Below, one piece after another: positions 53,358 to 61,546 of a DNA stretch of 64,000 nt; position 1 is the first letter of the stretch; every line of letters starts with the position of its first letter. The stretch covers positions 25,460 to 89,459 of the forward strand of contig JAJZRA010000001.1 of the NCBI GenBank assembly GCA_021847485.1, read 5' to 3'. Source of the stretch: a bacterium (lineage in GTDB: Bacteria > Elusimicrobiota > Elusimicrobia > Elusimicrobiales > UBA9959). Both the position numbers and the translations under genes were made by a program. The notes beneath the pieces are model-generated. The model saw nothing but the letters and a program-made list of their open reading frames with translations, ran no database searches and was not told the DNA's origin.

Positions 53358-54163
53358 TGGTCCTGCTGGAACGCCTTTCTTCCGCCCGCGCGCAGCTGCC
53401 GCTGCTCGCGCTGCTCTGCTTCCTGTACGCGGCCTCCCTGATGGGCCTGCCGCTCACCGGCGACGCGCTCAGGCTGGGCCTCGCCAATTACGCCTTCATG
53501 CAGCTGGTCTATCTGGCGGACCGGTACTTCGCCCCGGCGGAGGACGCCGCCAACGGCGTGCGCCCGCCGGAGCCGCTGCCGGTGCCGGGCTCGGTCTTCT
53601 TCTTCGCGCTGGCCGCGGCGGCGGCCTATATCGCCTCCTTCCCGCGGCAATGGGTGTTCCCGGCGGCCGGCCTGCTGCTCTTTTTCCTCTATTCCTTCCC
53701 GCCGCTAGGCCGGCTGCGGCTCAAGAACTTCTTCCTGTCCAAGACGCTGATCAACGCCTCGCTCTTCACGGCGGCGGTGACGTTCTCCCCGGCGCTGCTC
53801 AGGTGGGGGGCGGAACCGCCGGTGCTGGCGGCCGTCGCGCGCGCCGCCGCCGGGATGTTCCCCGCGGCCCTCTGCCTGACGGTGCTGCTGGACGTGCGCG
53901 ACGCGGCCGGGGACGCGGCGGCCGGGGTCAGGACGCTGCCGGTTGTCCTGGGGGCCCGCCGGGCTTCGCTGGGCGTAGCGGTACTTGCCGCGGCCGCGGG
54001 CCTGCTGGCCTGGCACGGCGGGTCCCGCTTCGGGACGGCTTTCTACGCGGTCCTCGCGGGGGCTTCGCTCTTCGCGGCGGGGCGTGGCCGGCTCTACTTC
54101 GAGGGCTGCCTGCTGGCGCTCAACCTGCTGGCGGCCTGCGCGCTTTTCGGGGGATGGAGGTAA
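53357..54163 (+). CDS. UbiA-family prenyltransferase
   Basis: 268 residues, mostly hydrophobic, about eight helices. The first Asp-rich region is VYLADRYFAPAED, a divergent form of NDxxDxxxD; the second is LDVRDAAGDAAAGVRTLPVVLG, a good DxxDxxGD motif followed by the conserved TLP. UbiA enzymes attach prenyl chains to aromatic or other acceptors, or to geranylgeranylglyceryl phosphate, in the membrane. The start overlaps the radical SAM stop by one base. Together with the two synthases below it implies a prenylated product. Confidence 0.85.
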   Translation: MVLLERLSSARAQLPLLALLCFLYAASLMGLPLTGDALRLGLANYAFMQLVYLADRYFAPAEDAANGVRPPEPLPVPGSVFFFALAAAAAYIASFPRQWVFPAAGLLLFFLYSFPPLGRLRLKNFFLSKTLINASLFTAAVTFSPALLRWGAEPPVLAAVARAAAGMFPAALCLTVLLDVRDAAGDAAAGVRTLPVVLGARRASLGVAVLAAAAGLLAWHGGSRFGTAFYAVLAGASLFAAGRGRLYFEGCLLALNLLAACALFGGWR

Positions 54164-54164
54164 C

Positions 54165-55193
54165 GTGGCGAAGCTTCACGAGACGTACCGGCTCAGGACG
54201 CGGGAACGGGTCTATGCCAGGATAGCCGCCTGGCTGCGGGCCGAGGCCCGCGGGCTCGAGCCCTCTTTCGCCCGGCAGGTGGCGGACTACCCGCTCAGGC
54301 GCGGCAAGGCCGCGCGGGCCGCCCTGCTGACGCTTTTCTACGGGGCCTGCGGCGGCCGGGACGGGCGCGCCGCCGTCGACGCGGCGGCCGCCTACGAGAT
54401 GCTGGAGTCGTGGGGTATCGGGCGCGACGACATCCTCGACGGGGCGCTGCTGCGCCGCGGGGGCCCGGCGCTGCACGTCAAGTACGGCCTGCCCTCGGCG
54501 CTGAACGCGCTGGACTACCTGCACGTGCTGGTCTTCAAGTTCATCCTGCGCTCGCGGGCCCTCGGCGCCGGGCAGCGGGACGCGCTCTTCGGGCTGTTCG
54601 CCGAGGCTTCGCGCCGGACTCTGGCCGGCCAGCACGAGGATATCCGCAGCCGCGGCCTCCCGCTGGAGCGCCTCACCGAGGCCAAATGCCTAGCCCTGGC
54701 CGGGGGGAAGACGGCCTACTATACCGTCTATTACCCGTGCCTGGCCGGAGCGCTGCTGGCGGGGCGCAAGGAGCCGCCCGCCCTCGCGGACTTCGCCTGG
54801 AGGATCGGGACCGCGTTCCAGCTCATCGACGACGTGCTCGACGCCGAGAACGAAGGCGGCGGGCGCTTCGGCAAGGCGGTGGGCAACGACATCCGCGAGC
54901 GCAAGCGGACGCTGGTCCTCTTGCGCGCCTACCGCGCGGCTTCGCCCGCGGAGCGCGGGTTCCTGCGGCGTCTCTACGAGGATTTTTCCGCCCCGCCGCG
55001 CGAGGCCGACGTCCGCCGGGCGCGCGCGCTGATGCTGCGCCTCGGGGCGCCGGCCGAAGCCAGGCGGACGGCGGAGGGGCTGGCTGCCTCGGCGCTGGAA
55101 CTCTTCGAGCGCCGGCTCGCCCCGGGGCTGCGGCCGCGCGAGGCCGGGATCCTGCGCGGGCTGCTCGGCTTCCTTACCGGGAGGGACCATTAG
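54165..55193 (+). CDS. Polyprenyl diphosphate synthase 1
   Basis: 342 residues. GTG start at 54165 with GGAGG five bases upstream; the alternative ATG lies much further back in the UbiA gene. The first Asp-rich motif is RDDILD with RRGGPALH after it; the second is FQLIDDVLD, followed by GNDIRERKRTL. Both motifs are intact, so it should be an active trans-prenyl chain elongation enzyme of the FPP/GGPP synthase family. Chain length is uncertain: the residue five before the first motif region reads ESWGIG. Confidence 0.9.
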   Translation: MAKLHETYRLRTRERVYARIAAWLRAEARGLEPSFARQVADYPLRRGKAARAALLTLFYGACGGRDGRAAVDAAAAYEMLESWGIGRDDILDGALLRRGGPALHVKYGLPSALNALDYLHVLVFKFILRSRALGAGQRDALFGLFAEASRRTLAGQHEDIRSRGLPLERLTEAKCLALAGGKTAYYTVYYPCLAGALLAGRKEPPALADFAWRIGTAFQLIDDVLDAENEGGGRFGKAVGNDIRERKRTLVLLRAYRAASPAERGFLRRLYEDFSAPPREADVRRARALMLRLGAPAEARRTAEGLAASALELFERRLAPGLRPREAGILRGLLGFLTGRDH

Positions 55194-55263
55194 GCGCCCG
55201 TCCGTCCTCCTGCCGGGCTGCCGCTCCCTGGCCCTCGAGGACCGCTGCAGGACGGTCCTGCCT

Positions 55264-56277
55264 TTGATCACGGCGGCGACGCTGGATTCCCTGCCGGCGT
55301 CCTTTCCGGCCGCGTCCTTCCCGGGCGGCGCCGCCCGGGCCGGCGCGGCCGCCGGCAGGCTGCTGCGCCCGCCGGCCAGGCTTTACGTCGGGCGGATGGG
55401 CAAGCGGCTGCGCCCGCTGATAACGGCCGTCGTCCTCGAAGGCCTCGGCCGGCGGCCCGGCCGTTTCGCCGGGGCCCTCGGCGCGATAGAGCTGATGGAG
55501 GCCTCGACCGTCAGCTTCGACGACATCATCGACCATTCCGACGTCCGGCGCGGCGGCCCGGCCACGCACGTCCTTTACGGCCGCGGGCGCGCCTACCTGG
55601 CCTACCAGGCCGCCTATAACTGGGCCTACCGGGCCTTCCTGGACCCGGCCCTGCCGCTGGAACCCCGGCGGCGGGCCGAACTGCTCTCCTCGCTGGCCCG
55701 CGAGATCTTCGCCTACGGCTACGGCCAGGCCTCGGAACTCCGGTGGAGCGCGCGCCGCCGCGCGCCGTCGCCGGGGGAGTACCTGTCGATGACCTGGGAC
55801 AGGATCCGCTTCCTCTCTTTCAACGGGCCGCTGCGCATAGGGGCGCTGCTCGGCGGGGCGCCGCGGGAGGCCCTGCCGCGCTTCGCGGCCGCCGGCTCCT
55901 GGCTCGGCATGGCCTACCACCTGCACGGCGACGAGCTCAACCTGTTCCCGCGCTCCGCGGAGTGGGGCAAGCCCCTCGCCGACGACATCACCGGCGGCCG
56001 GTATACCTTCCTCTACCTGACCGCTATGCGGCTTTCCTCCGCGCCGCGCCGCCGCCTGCTCGCGCGGGCGCTGGGGGACCGCCGGATTTCCGGCGGGGCC
56101 CTTAAAAATGTTATAGATATAGTCCGGGACAGCGGCGCCGTCGCCGAGAACCGCAGGAAGATAGGCGTCTTCCACCGCCGGGCGGCGGCGGCCTTGAAGG
56201 GGCTGCCGCTGGCCGCCGGGAGCCGCCGCCTGCTGCTGGACCTCGCACGTTACATGGCCTATGACAGGACGAAATAG
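55264..56277 (+). CDS. Polyprenyl diphosphate synthase 2, second Asp-rich motif altered
   Basis: At least 337 residues from the TTG at 55264; the frame is open upstream to the previous gene's end, where an ATT (55189) overlaps the stop TAG and sits behind GGGAGGG, so the true start is uncertain. The first motif FDDIIDHSDVRRGGPATH is intact. The second reads HLHGDELNLF instead of QLxDDxxD, so the first Asp is Gly and the last is Asn. KPLADDITGGRYTFLYL follows. It belongs to the trans-prenyltransferase family; the change may abolish or redirect catalysis, or it may be a partner subunit of synthase 1. It ends one base before the MfnB gene. Confidence 0.82.
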   Translation: MITAATLDSLPASFPAASFPGGAARAGAAAGRLLRPPARLYVGRMGKRLRPLITAVVLEGLGRRPGRFAGALGAIELMEASTVSFDDIIDHSDVRRGGPATHVLYGRGRAYLAYQAAYNWAYRAFLDPALPLEPRRRAELLSSLAREIFAYGYGQASELRWSARRRAPSPGEYLSMTWDRIRFLSFNGPLRIGALLGGAPREALPRFAAAGSWLGMAYHLHGDELNLFPRSAEWGKPLADDITGGRYTFLYLTAMRLSSAPRRRLLARALGDRRISGGALKNVIDIVRDSGAVAENRRKIGVFHRRAAAALKGLPLAAGSRRLLLDLARYMAYDRTK

Positions 56278-56278
56278 A

Positions 56279-56989
56279 ATGAAGCTTCTCGTCAGCCCCG
56301 CCGACCTGCGCGAGGCCGCCGTGGTCGCGCGGTCCGGCGCCGATATCCTCGACCTCAAGAACCCGGCCGAAGGCTCGCTCGGGGCCAACTTCCCGTGGGT
56401 GCTCGCCGCCGTGATCCGGCGCCTGCGCCGCCCCGGGCTGGAGTTCAGCGCCGCCATAGGCGACCTCGGGTTCCAGCCCGGCACCGCCGCGCTCGCCGCC
56501 CACGCCGCGGCCTCGCTCGGGGCCGACTACGTGAAGGCCGGCCTCTACGGGGTGAAGGACCTGCGCCGCGCGCTGCCGCTGGCCGCCGCCGTGGTGAAGG
56601 GCGTCAGGACCGGGCGTCCCCGCGCCCGGGCCGTGATCGCGGGCTACGCCGACTGGCGCCGTTTCGGCGGCCTGGCCCCGCTGGACCTGGTGCGCGCCGC
56701 CCGCAAGGCCGGCGCCGGTCTGGTGATGCTGGACACGGCGCTCAAGGACGGCCGCTCCCTTTTCGACAATATGACCCACCGCGAACTCGAGCGCTTCCTG
56801 GCAGCGGCCCGGAAGGCCGGGCTGGGCACGGCGCTCGCCGGGTCCGTCAGGGCCGAACACCTGCCCGCGCTGGCCGCGCTGGGGCCCGACATCGTCGGGC
56901 TGCGCGGCGCCGTCTGCCTGGGCGGGGACCGCCGCCGGCGGGTCTGCCCGCGGCGTTTGGCCGAGCTGAGGCGCGCATGCGGCGCTTGA
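56279..56989 (+). CDS. mfnB: MfnB-type (5-formylfuran-3-yl)methyl phosphate synthase
   Basis: 236 residues, full family length (DUF556). MfnB makes 4-(hydroxymethyl)-2-furaldehyde phosphate from two glyceraldehyde-3-phosphates, the first step of methanofuran synthesis in archaea and of the related cofactor in methylotrophic bacteria. Motifs LDLKNPAEGSLGANFPW and MLDTALKDG match, and Lys27, Lys86, Asp152 and Lys156 sit where the archaeal enzyme has its catalytic Lys/Asp. I see no other methanofuran or tetrahydromethanopterin gene here. Between prenyl synthases and a methyltransferase, it more likely feeds a furan head group to the product. Confidence 0.9.
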   Translation: MKLLVSPADLREAAVVARSGADILDLKNPAEGSLGANFPWVLAAVIRRLRRPGLEFSAAIGDLGFQPGTAALAAHAAASLGADYVKAGLYGVKDLRRALPLAAAVVKGVRTGRPRARAVIAGYADWRRFGGLAPLDLVRAARKAGAGLVMLDTALKDGRSLFDNMTHRELERFLAAARKAGLGTALAGSVRAEHLPALAALGPDIVGLRGAVCLGGDRRRRVCPRRLAELRRACGA

Positions 56990-57498
56990 CCCCGCTCTTC
57001 CCCGGGCCCCGCGGCCTGGCCGCCTGGCATAAGGCTTTCCTCGGGCGCGATCCTTTCGGGGGCTGCGGCCCGGCGCCGTCGGCCGCGTTCTTCCGGCCCG
57101 CCGCCCGGCTGTGCCGCCTGCCTTCCCCGGCCGAGAAGCTCCTGCCCCGCTCCCTTCCCGCCGCCGTCAGAAGGGAAGCCGTCATGGCCGTGCGCCTGTG
57201 GCAGGCCTCGCAAAAGGTCACGGAGGACCTCGTCCGGAGCGGCAGGTCCCTGGCCGGCATGGACGCGGACATGACGATGAATTTCGCGATGGCCCTCGGG
57301 AACTACTCCCGCTTCCTGCTTTTTTCCTCGCGCGGGCTGGCGCCGGAGGCGCAGCTGGCGCTGCACCGCGCTTTCGCCGCGGAGATGACCGCCATGCCGG
57401 CCGCGCTGGCCCTGCGCCGGCCGGGGGCGCGCTTCTCGCCCGCCGCTTCCGCCGGGCGCCTGGCCGCCGCCTTCGCGGCACTGGAGGACCGAAGATGA
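56977..57498 (+). CDS. Unidentified protein between MfnB and methyltransferase
   Basis: 173 residues from the ATG at 56977. It overlaps mfnB by 13 bp and the methyltransferase by 4 bp (ATGA), so it is certainly read as part of this operon. It is probably all-helical, with a central block AVMAVRLWQASQKVTEDLVRSG and DADMTMNFAMALGNYSRFLLFSSRG, and Arg/Ala/Pro-rich ends. There is no signal peptide, Cys motif or nucleotide loop. I do not recognise a family. Confidence 0.7.
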   Translation: MRRLTPLFPGPRGLAAWHKAFLGRDPFGGCGPAPSAAFFRPAARLCRLPSPAEKLLPRSLPAAVRREAVMAVRLWQASQKVTEDLVRSGRSLAGMDADMTMNFAMALGNYSRFLLFSSRGLAPEAQLALHRAFAAEMTAMPAALALRRPGARFSPAASAGRLAAAFAALEDRR

Positions 57499-58334
57499 AG
57501 ACCGACCCCCGCTGGCTGGCCCGGATAGCGGCCCTGTACGACTCCAAGCGCAGGGATTTCAACTGGCGCCTGGCCGCCGACGGGGTTATACACCACCATA
57601 ACGGCCTCGCTTACGGCAAGGCCGCTTTTCTGCGGCGCCTGCGGCGCGCCTCCCCGGAGGGCGCGGACAGGATCATCCACGATTCCGAGACCGCGCTCTC
57701 CCGGCTGGGCTTCCGGTACCTCGGCCGCCCGGCCCCCGGCGCGGTCCTGCTCGACGCGGGCTGCGGCCGCGGCGGTTCCAGCCTGCTGCTCGCCGCGAAA
57801 TATCCGCGCCTGGCGATACGCGGCGTGACGCTGTCCGCCTACCAGGCCGCGGCGGCCCGCGCCGCGGCGAAGGCCCGCGGCCTCGGGGCCCGCGTGCGTT
57901 TCAGCCGGGCGTCCATGCTGGACCTGCCGTTCAAAAAAGGGTCTTTCGACCTGGTCTGGGCCTGCGAATCCACCGAGCACGTGCCCGACCTGCGCGACTT
58001 CTTCCGCGAGGCGGCCCGGGCGGCCCGGCCCGGGGCGCGGCTCGTCGTGATAGCCTGGGTGCTCAACCCGGCGCACCCGCGCGCCGCCGGGTTCGCGGCC
58101 CTGACCGACCGGGCCTACGTTACCCGCGTGCACCCGGAAGAGGAGTACCTCCGGGCGGCGTCCGCGGAGGGCTGGCGGCTGCGCCTGAAAAAGGACCTGA
58201 CCGGCCCGACGGCGGCCTACTGGGCCGGCCGCGCCGCGTTGAAGTCCGGCTCGGGGACCGAAGCCTTCATGGCCCCGGCCTTCGCCTCGCGCGCTCTGCT
58301 CTACCGGTTATATTCTTACGACCTTGTCGAATGA
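57495..58334 (+). CDS. SAM-dependent methyltransferase, related to isoprenoid C-methyltransferases
   Basis: 279 residues. The SAM loop is LLDAGCGRGGSSLLLA, followed by GVTLSAYQAAAA (second acidic-type strand) and FDLVWACESTEHVPDLRDFF. Before the SAM loop is VIHHHNGLAYGK, similar to the HHHYG segment of geranyl diphosphate 2-C-methyltransferases and related UbiE/tocopherol enzymes. In a prenyl operon, a C-methylated isoprenoid is a reasonable guess. It is the last gene of the operon; its final 27 bp overlap the convergent ABC-deacetylase gene. Confidence 0.83.
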   Translation: MKTDPRWLARIAALYDSKRRDFNWRLAADGVIHHHNGLAYGKAAFLRRLRRASPEGADRIIHDSETALSRLGFRYLGRPAPGAVLLDAGCGRGGSSLLLAAKYPRLAIRGVTLSAYQAAAARAAAKARGLGARVRFSRASMLDLPFKKGSFDLVWACESTEHVPDLRDFFREAARAARPGARLVVIAWVLNPAHPRAAGFAALTDRAYVTRVHPEEEYLRAASAEGWRLRLKKDLTGPTAAYWAGRAALKSGSGTEAFMAPAFASRALLYRLYSYDLVE

Positions 58335-59900
58335 CGGCCAGGCCGCGGCCGCGGCCTTGACGGTGTTCAGGTTTATCCTCGCGCAGTCCTCGGGCGGGCC
58401 GTAGGCCCCGCCGAGCACCAGGCAGGCCGGCACGCCGAGCGAGGCCAGCCTGCCGAAGAGGAATTCGTCCCTCTCCCTGAGCCCGGCCTCGGTCAGCGCC
58501 AGGCCTCCCAGCGCGTCCTTCCAGTAGGCGTCCGCCGAACACAGCGCGAAGACGAAGTCAGGCCTGCGGACCCGCAGGAAATCCTCCAGTCCTCTCTTCA
58601 CCGCCTCCAGGTAGCGCGCGTCCCCGCAGCCGGGGGGGATGTCCACGTCCATGGAGGAGCGGACGCGCTCGGCCGGGTAGCCGTCGGCCCGGTGGGCGGA
58701 GAACGTTCCCACGGCCCCGTCGGCGAGGATGAAAGCCGTGCCGTTGCCCTGGTGGGCGTCGAGGTCTATCACAACGGGGCGCGCGGCCAGGCCTTCCTTC
58801 AGCAGGGCGCGCGCCGCCACGGCGAGGTCGTTGACGGGGCAGAAGCCTTCTCCGCGGTCCGGGAAGGCGTGGTGCCCTCCGCCGTGGGGGAAGACCCCGA
58901 GCGTCCGGGAGGCGGCCGCGGCCCTGGCCGCCTCCAGCGTGCCGCCGGCCAGGCGCCAGGCCGCCGGCAGCAGCGCGCGGGAATGAGGCATGGCCAAAGT
59001 CTTCTCTTCTTCGGGCGAGAGGTCGTTGGTTTTCAGCCGCGCGAGCCAGGCCGGCGTGTGGGCCAGCAGCAGCTCTTCGTCGGAGGCCGGCGCGGCCTCC
59101 TTCAGGGCGAAGCCGTCCGCCTTCAGCGCCCCGAGCAGCGCCGGGAAGCGTTCCAGGCCTTCGCGGAAGGAGGAGCCGGGGGCGCGGGAAGGACCGGCTT
59201 CCGGCATACCCGCCGCGGGCCCGAGGTAGGCCGGGCGGCCGCGGTCGAGGCAGAGCGCCGCGTCGGCGAGCGACCGGGCGAGCTCCCCGTCGTGCGTGGC
59301 GAAGACCAGGATGGCCCCCGCGGCCTTCAGAGCGCGCAGCTCGCGCAGGCAGGCGGCGCGGAAGGCGGCGTCGCCCACGGCGAGCGTCTCGTCGAACAGG
59401 TAGAGGCCCGCGCCGGAGCGCAGCGCGGCCATGAAAGGGAGGCGCAGTTTCATGCCGGCCGAAAGCTCGCCGGCCCTGGCGTTGCGCAGGTGCTCGAGGC
59501 CGGCCGCGGCCATGATGCGCTCGGCGGCTTCGGCCGGCGCGCCGGGCACGCCGAAGACGGCGGCGCAGAGGCGCGCGTTCTCCTTGACGCTGAGGCGCTC
59601 CTGCAGCACCGAGGCGAAGCCGAGCAGGCAGGCGCGGCCGCCCGAGAACGAGACCGAGCCGGCCGAAGGCGAGGCGACGCCTGCCAGGACCTTGAGCAGC
59701 GTGGTCTTGCCGGAGCCGTTCGGCCCGCAGACCGCCAGCGCGTCGCCGGGCTCGAGGTCGAAGGAGACCCCGGAGAGCGCCTCGAAGGGCCGGGAGGGGG
59801 AGCTGCCGCTGAAGAAGCGCCGCAGGGCCGACAGGGTGTCCTCGCGCGGCAGCGCGACGCGGTAGGTCTTGGCCAGGCCCTTTACGGAGAGCCCGCTCAC
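58308..59900 (-). CDS. Wzt-like ABC ATPase fused to an HDAC-like deacylase
   Basis: 530 residues, GTG start at 59900 overlapping the permease stop (GTGA). Residues ~1-228: ABC ATPase with GPNGSGKTT (Walker A), LSAGMKLR (signature), LYLFDETLAVGD (Walker B), ATHDG; the signature is that of polysaccharide/teichoic acid exporters. Residues ~245-530: histone-deacetylase-like domain with LLAHTPAWLARLK, GGGHHAF, GFCPVND, DLDAHQGNGT (Asp and His zinc ligands) and CSADAYWKD (third ligand Asp). AHTPAWLxRLK...LSPEEE is closest to class IV (HDAC11-like) proteins. The HDAC lacks its usual first ~20 residues. There is no stop between the domains, so one chain is encoded. Confidence 0.85.
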   Translation of the reverse strand: MSGLSVKGLAKTYRVALPREDTLSALRRFFSGSSPSRPFEALSGVSFDLEPGDALAVCGPNGSGKTTLLKVLAGVASPSAGSVSFSGGRACLLGFASVLQERLSVKENARLCAAVFGVPGAPAEAAERIMAAAGLEHLRNARAGELSAGMKLRLPFMAALRSGAGLYLFDETLAVGDAAFRAACLRELRALKAAGAILVFATHDGELARSLADAALCLDRGRPAYLGPAAGMPEAGPSRAPGSSFREGLERFPALLGALKADGFALKEAAPASDEELLLAHTPAWLARLKTNDLSPEEEKTLAMPHSRALLPAAWRLAGGTLEAARAAAASRTLGVFPHGGGHHAFPDRGEGFCPVNDLAVAARALLKEGLAARPVVIDLDAHQGNGTAFILADGAVGTFSAHRADGYPAERVRSSMDVDIPPGCGDARYLEAVKRGLEDFLRVRRPDFVFALCSADAYWKDALGGLALTEAGLRERDEFLFGRLASLGVPACLVLGGAYGPPEDCARINLNTVKAAAAAWPSFDKVVRI

Positions 59901-60652
59901 AGCGCGTCCTCCACCCGGCGGCGGGCCAGGCGCAGCGCGGCCAGCCCGGCCGCGGGTACCGCGGCGGACCAGACCAGCAGGGTAAGAAGATCGGCCGCCG
60001 GCGGGGCGGAACCGGCCGCGGCGGCGCGCGCCCCGTCGATGAGGGCGGCCAGCGGGTTCAGCGCGAGCAGCGAGGCCCTGCCGGGCGGCAGGGCCGAGAG
60101 GGGGTAGAAGACCGGCGTCAGGAAGAAGCCGGCCGTCAGCAGGATGGACCAGATGCGTTCCACGTCGGAATACAGCACGTAGAGCGGCGCCAGCGCCAGC
60201 CCCGCCCCGGCCGCCAGCAGCAGGCAGGCCAGGTCGAGCGCGGGCAGCCAGAGCCACGAGAGCGAGGGCGCGGGGCCGAAGGCCGCCAGCAGCGCGCACA
60301 TGGCGGCCAGCTCCAGCAGGTGGGAAAGGTAGACGCTCAGCAGCGAGGCCGCGACCGGCAGCTCGTAGGGGAGCGGGTAGTTGGAGACCAGGTGGCCGCG
60401 CCGCAGCAGGCTCGAGAGCGCGTACGAGGAGGCCGAAGCGAAGAAGTTCCACTCGACGACGCCGATCAGCAGGAAGACGGCGTAGTCGGCCTGGGCCCGC
60501 CCGAGCCAGCGCACGAAGAGGCCGTAGAGGACGGCGAACATCAGGGCCGGGTGCAGCAGGGTCCACAGGAAGCCGAGGAAGGTGCTCTGCTGGCGCAGGC
60601 GCCATTCGACGCGGGTCAGCGCCACCAGCCTGGCTAAAGCGGCTTTCTGCAT
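59897..60652 (-). CDS. ABC-2 type permease (Wzm-like)
   Basis: 251 residues with six membrane helices. The N-terminus has YGLFVRWLGRAQADYAVFLLIGVVEWNFFASASSYALSSL preceded by RQQSTFLGFLWTLLHPALM, as in Wzm/TagG permeases that export polyprenyl-linked glycans or glycolipids. The stop overlaps the ABC-HDAC start by GTGA. A TATAAT lies six bases before the ATG, in the 12-bp gap from the upstream radical SAM gene. Confidence 0.92.
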   Translation of the reverse strand: MQKAALARLVALTRVEWRLRQQSTFLGFLWTLLHPALMFAVLYGLFVRWLGRAQADYAVFLLIGVVEWNFFASASSYALSSLLRRGHLVSNYPLPYELPVAASLLSVYLSHLLELAAMCALLAAFGPAPSLSWLWLPALDLACLLLAAGAGLALAPLYVLYSDVERIWSILLTAGFFLTPVFYPLSALPPGRASLLALNPLAALIDGARAAAAGSAPPAADLLTLLVWSAAVPAAGLAALRLARRRVEDAL

Positions 60653-60658
60653 AGCGTA

Positions 60659-60664
60659 ATTATA
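60659..60664 (-). promoter_or_regulatory. TATAAT before the export genes
   Basis: On the minus strand a perfect TATAAT is followed by six bases and then the ATG at 60652. The -35 region (TTCCTG, 18 bp away) is poor. It may give the export pair its own leaderless transcript. Confidence 0.4.
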
Positions 60665-61546
60665 TCAGGTACGGGCGCAGCGCAGGAAGCAGCCGGCGCA
60701 CCAGCGGGACCGGTAGCCGGCCGCCGGCGGCCTCAGCGCCTCCGGGCGCTCCAGCGGGGCGCGCAGGTCCTTGTGGAAAGGGCAGAGGTAGAACTCGCCC
60801 TCGGGGGCCAGCATCAGGAACGTCTCCCCGGCGCCGCAGGCGCCCGAGGGGCCGCCGCCGAGGAAGTCCAGCGCCTGCCTGAGGCCGGCGGCCTCAGATG
60901 AGGAGGGACCCGCTTCCTGCAGGGCGCGGCGCAGCCCCGCGGCCAGCGCCTTCCTTTCAGCCGGCCCCGGCTCCAGGCCGGCGGTGTTGGCGTTCGGCAC
61001 GAGGAACTGCGGGGCCAGCGGCACGCCGAGGCGGCGCGCCGCGGCCCAGGCTTCGTAGAAGGCCGCCGCGTTGCGGGCCGTGGCGGTAAAGGTAAGACCG
61101 GCGGAGAGTCCCGGGAAATCCGTCTTCACGGCGGCCAGCGAGAGCGCCAGGGCCGCGAAGGCGCCGGGCCTGCCGCGCAGCTCGTCGTGCAGCGGCCCGG
61201 GCCCGTCGAGCGAAGAACCGAGGTGCAGGCGGGACAGCAGGGCCCGCGGCAGCGAGCGCAGCAGGTCTTGAACGGCGGCCGGGTCGTGGAGCGAGGTCAG
61301 CAGCGCGAGCCGCGCCCGCGGGAAAGCCTTGGCCGCGCGTTTCAGGGCCGCGGCGAGGCCGGGGTAGAGCAGCGGCTCGCCGCCGGAGAAGGAGACCAGC
61401 TTCAGGTCCCGGAACGCGGGGGAGGCGAAGACCAGGTCCAGCGCGGCCGCGGAAAGGCGCGCCCCGCCGAGCAGGCGGTGGTCGCAGGCCAGGCACGCGT
61501 TGGGACAGGCGTGCAGCAGTTCGACGTGCAGGGCCTCAAGCGGCAT
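60665..61546 (-). CDS. Radical SAM enzyme linked to glycan export
   Basis: 293 residues. Cys14-x3-Cys18-x2-Cys21 (HACPNACLACDH), then SFSGGEPLLYPGL and LLTSLHDP. The C-terminal part has CGAGETFLMLAPEGEFYLCPFHK and CAGCFLRC, the Cys set of SPASM-type auxiliary clusters. It overlaps the GT4 gene by 11 bp and precedes the permease by 12 bp. SPASM enzymes usually modify peptides or small molecules bound to a partner; the target here is unknown. It is the third radical SAM enzyme within 11 kb. Confidence 0.88.
   Translation of the reverse strand: MPLEALHVELLHACPNACLACDHRLLGGARLSAAALDLVFASPAFRDLKLVSFSGGEPLLYPGLAAALKRAAKAFPRARLALLTSLHDPAAVQDLLRSLPRALLSRLHLGSSLDGPGPLHDELRGRPGAFAALALSLAAVKTDFPGLSAGLTFTATARNAAAFYEAWAAARRLGVPLAPQFLVPNANTAGLEPGPAERKALAAGLRRALQEAGPSSSEAAGLRQALDFLGGGPSGACGAGETFLMLAPEGEFYLCPFHKDLRAPLERPEALRPPAAGYRSRWCAGCFLRCART

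Noticed and set aside
54410-55267. Second open frame inside polyprenyl synthase 1
   Set aside because: Arg/Pro/Gly-rich out-of-frame shadow of a gene with both Asp-rich motifs.
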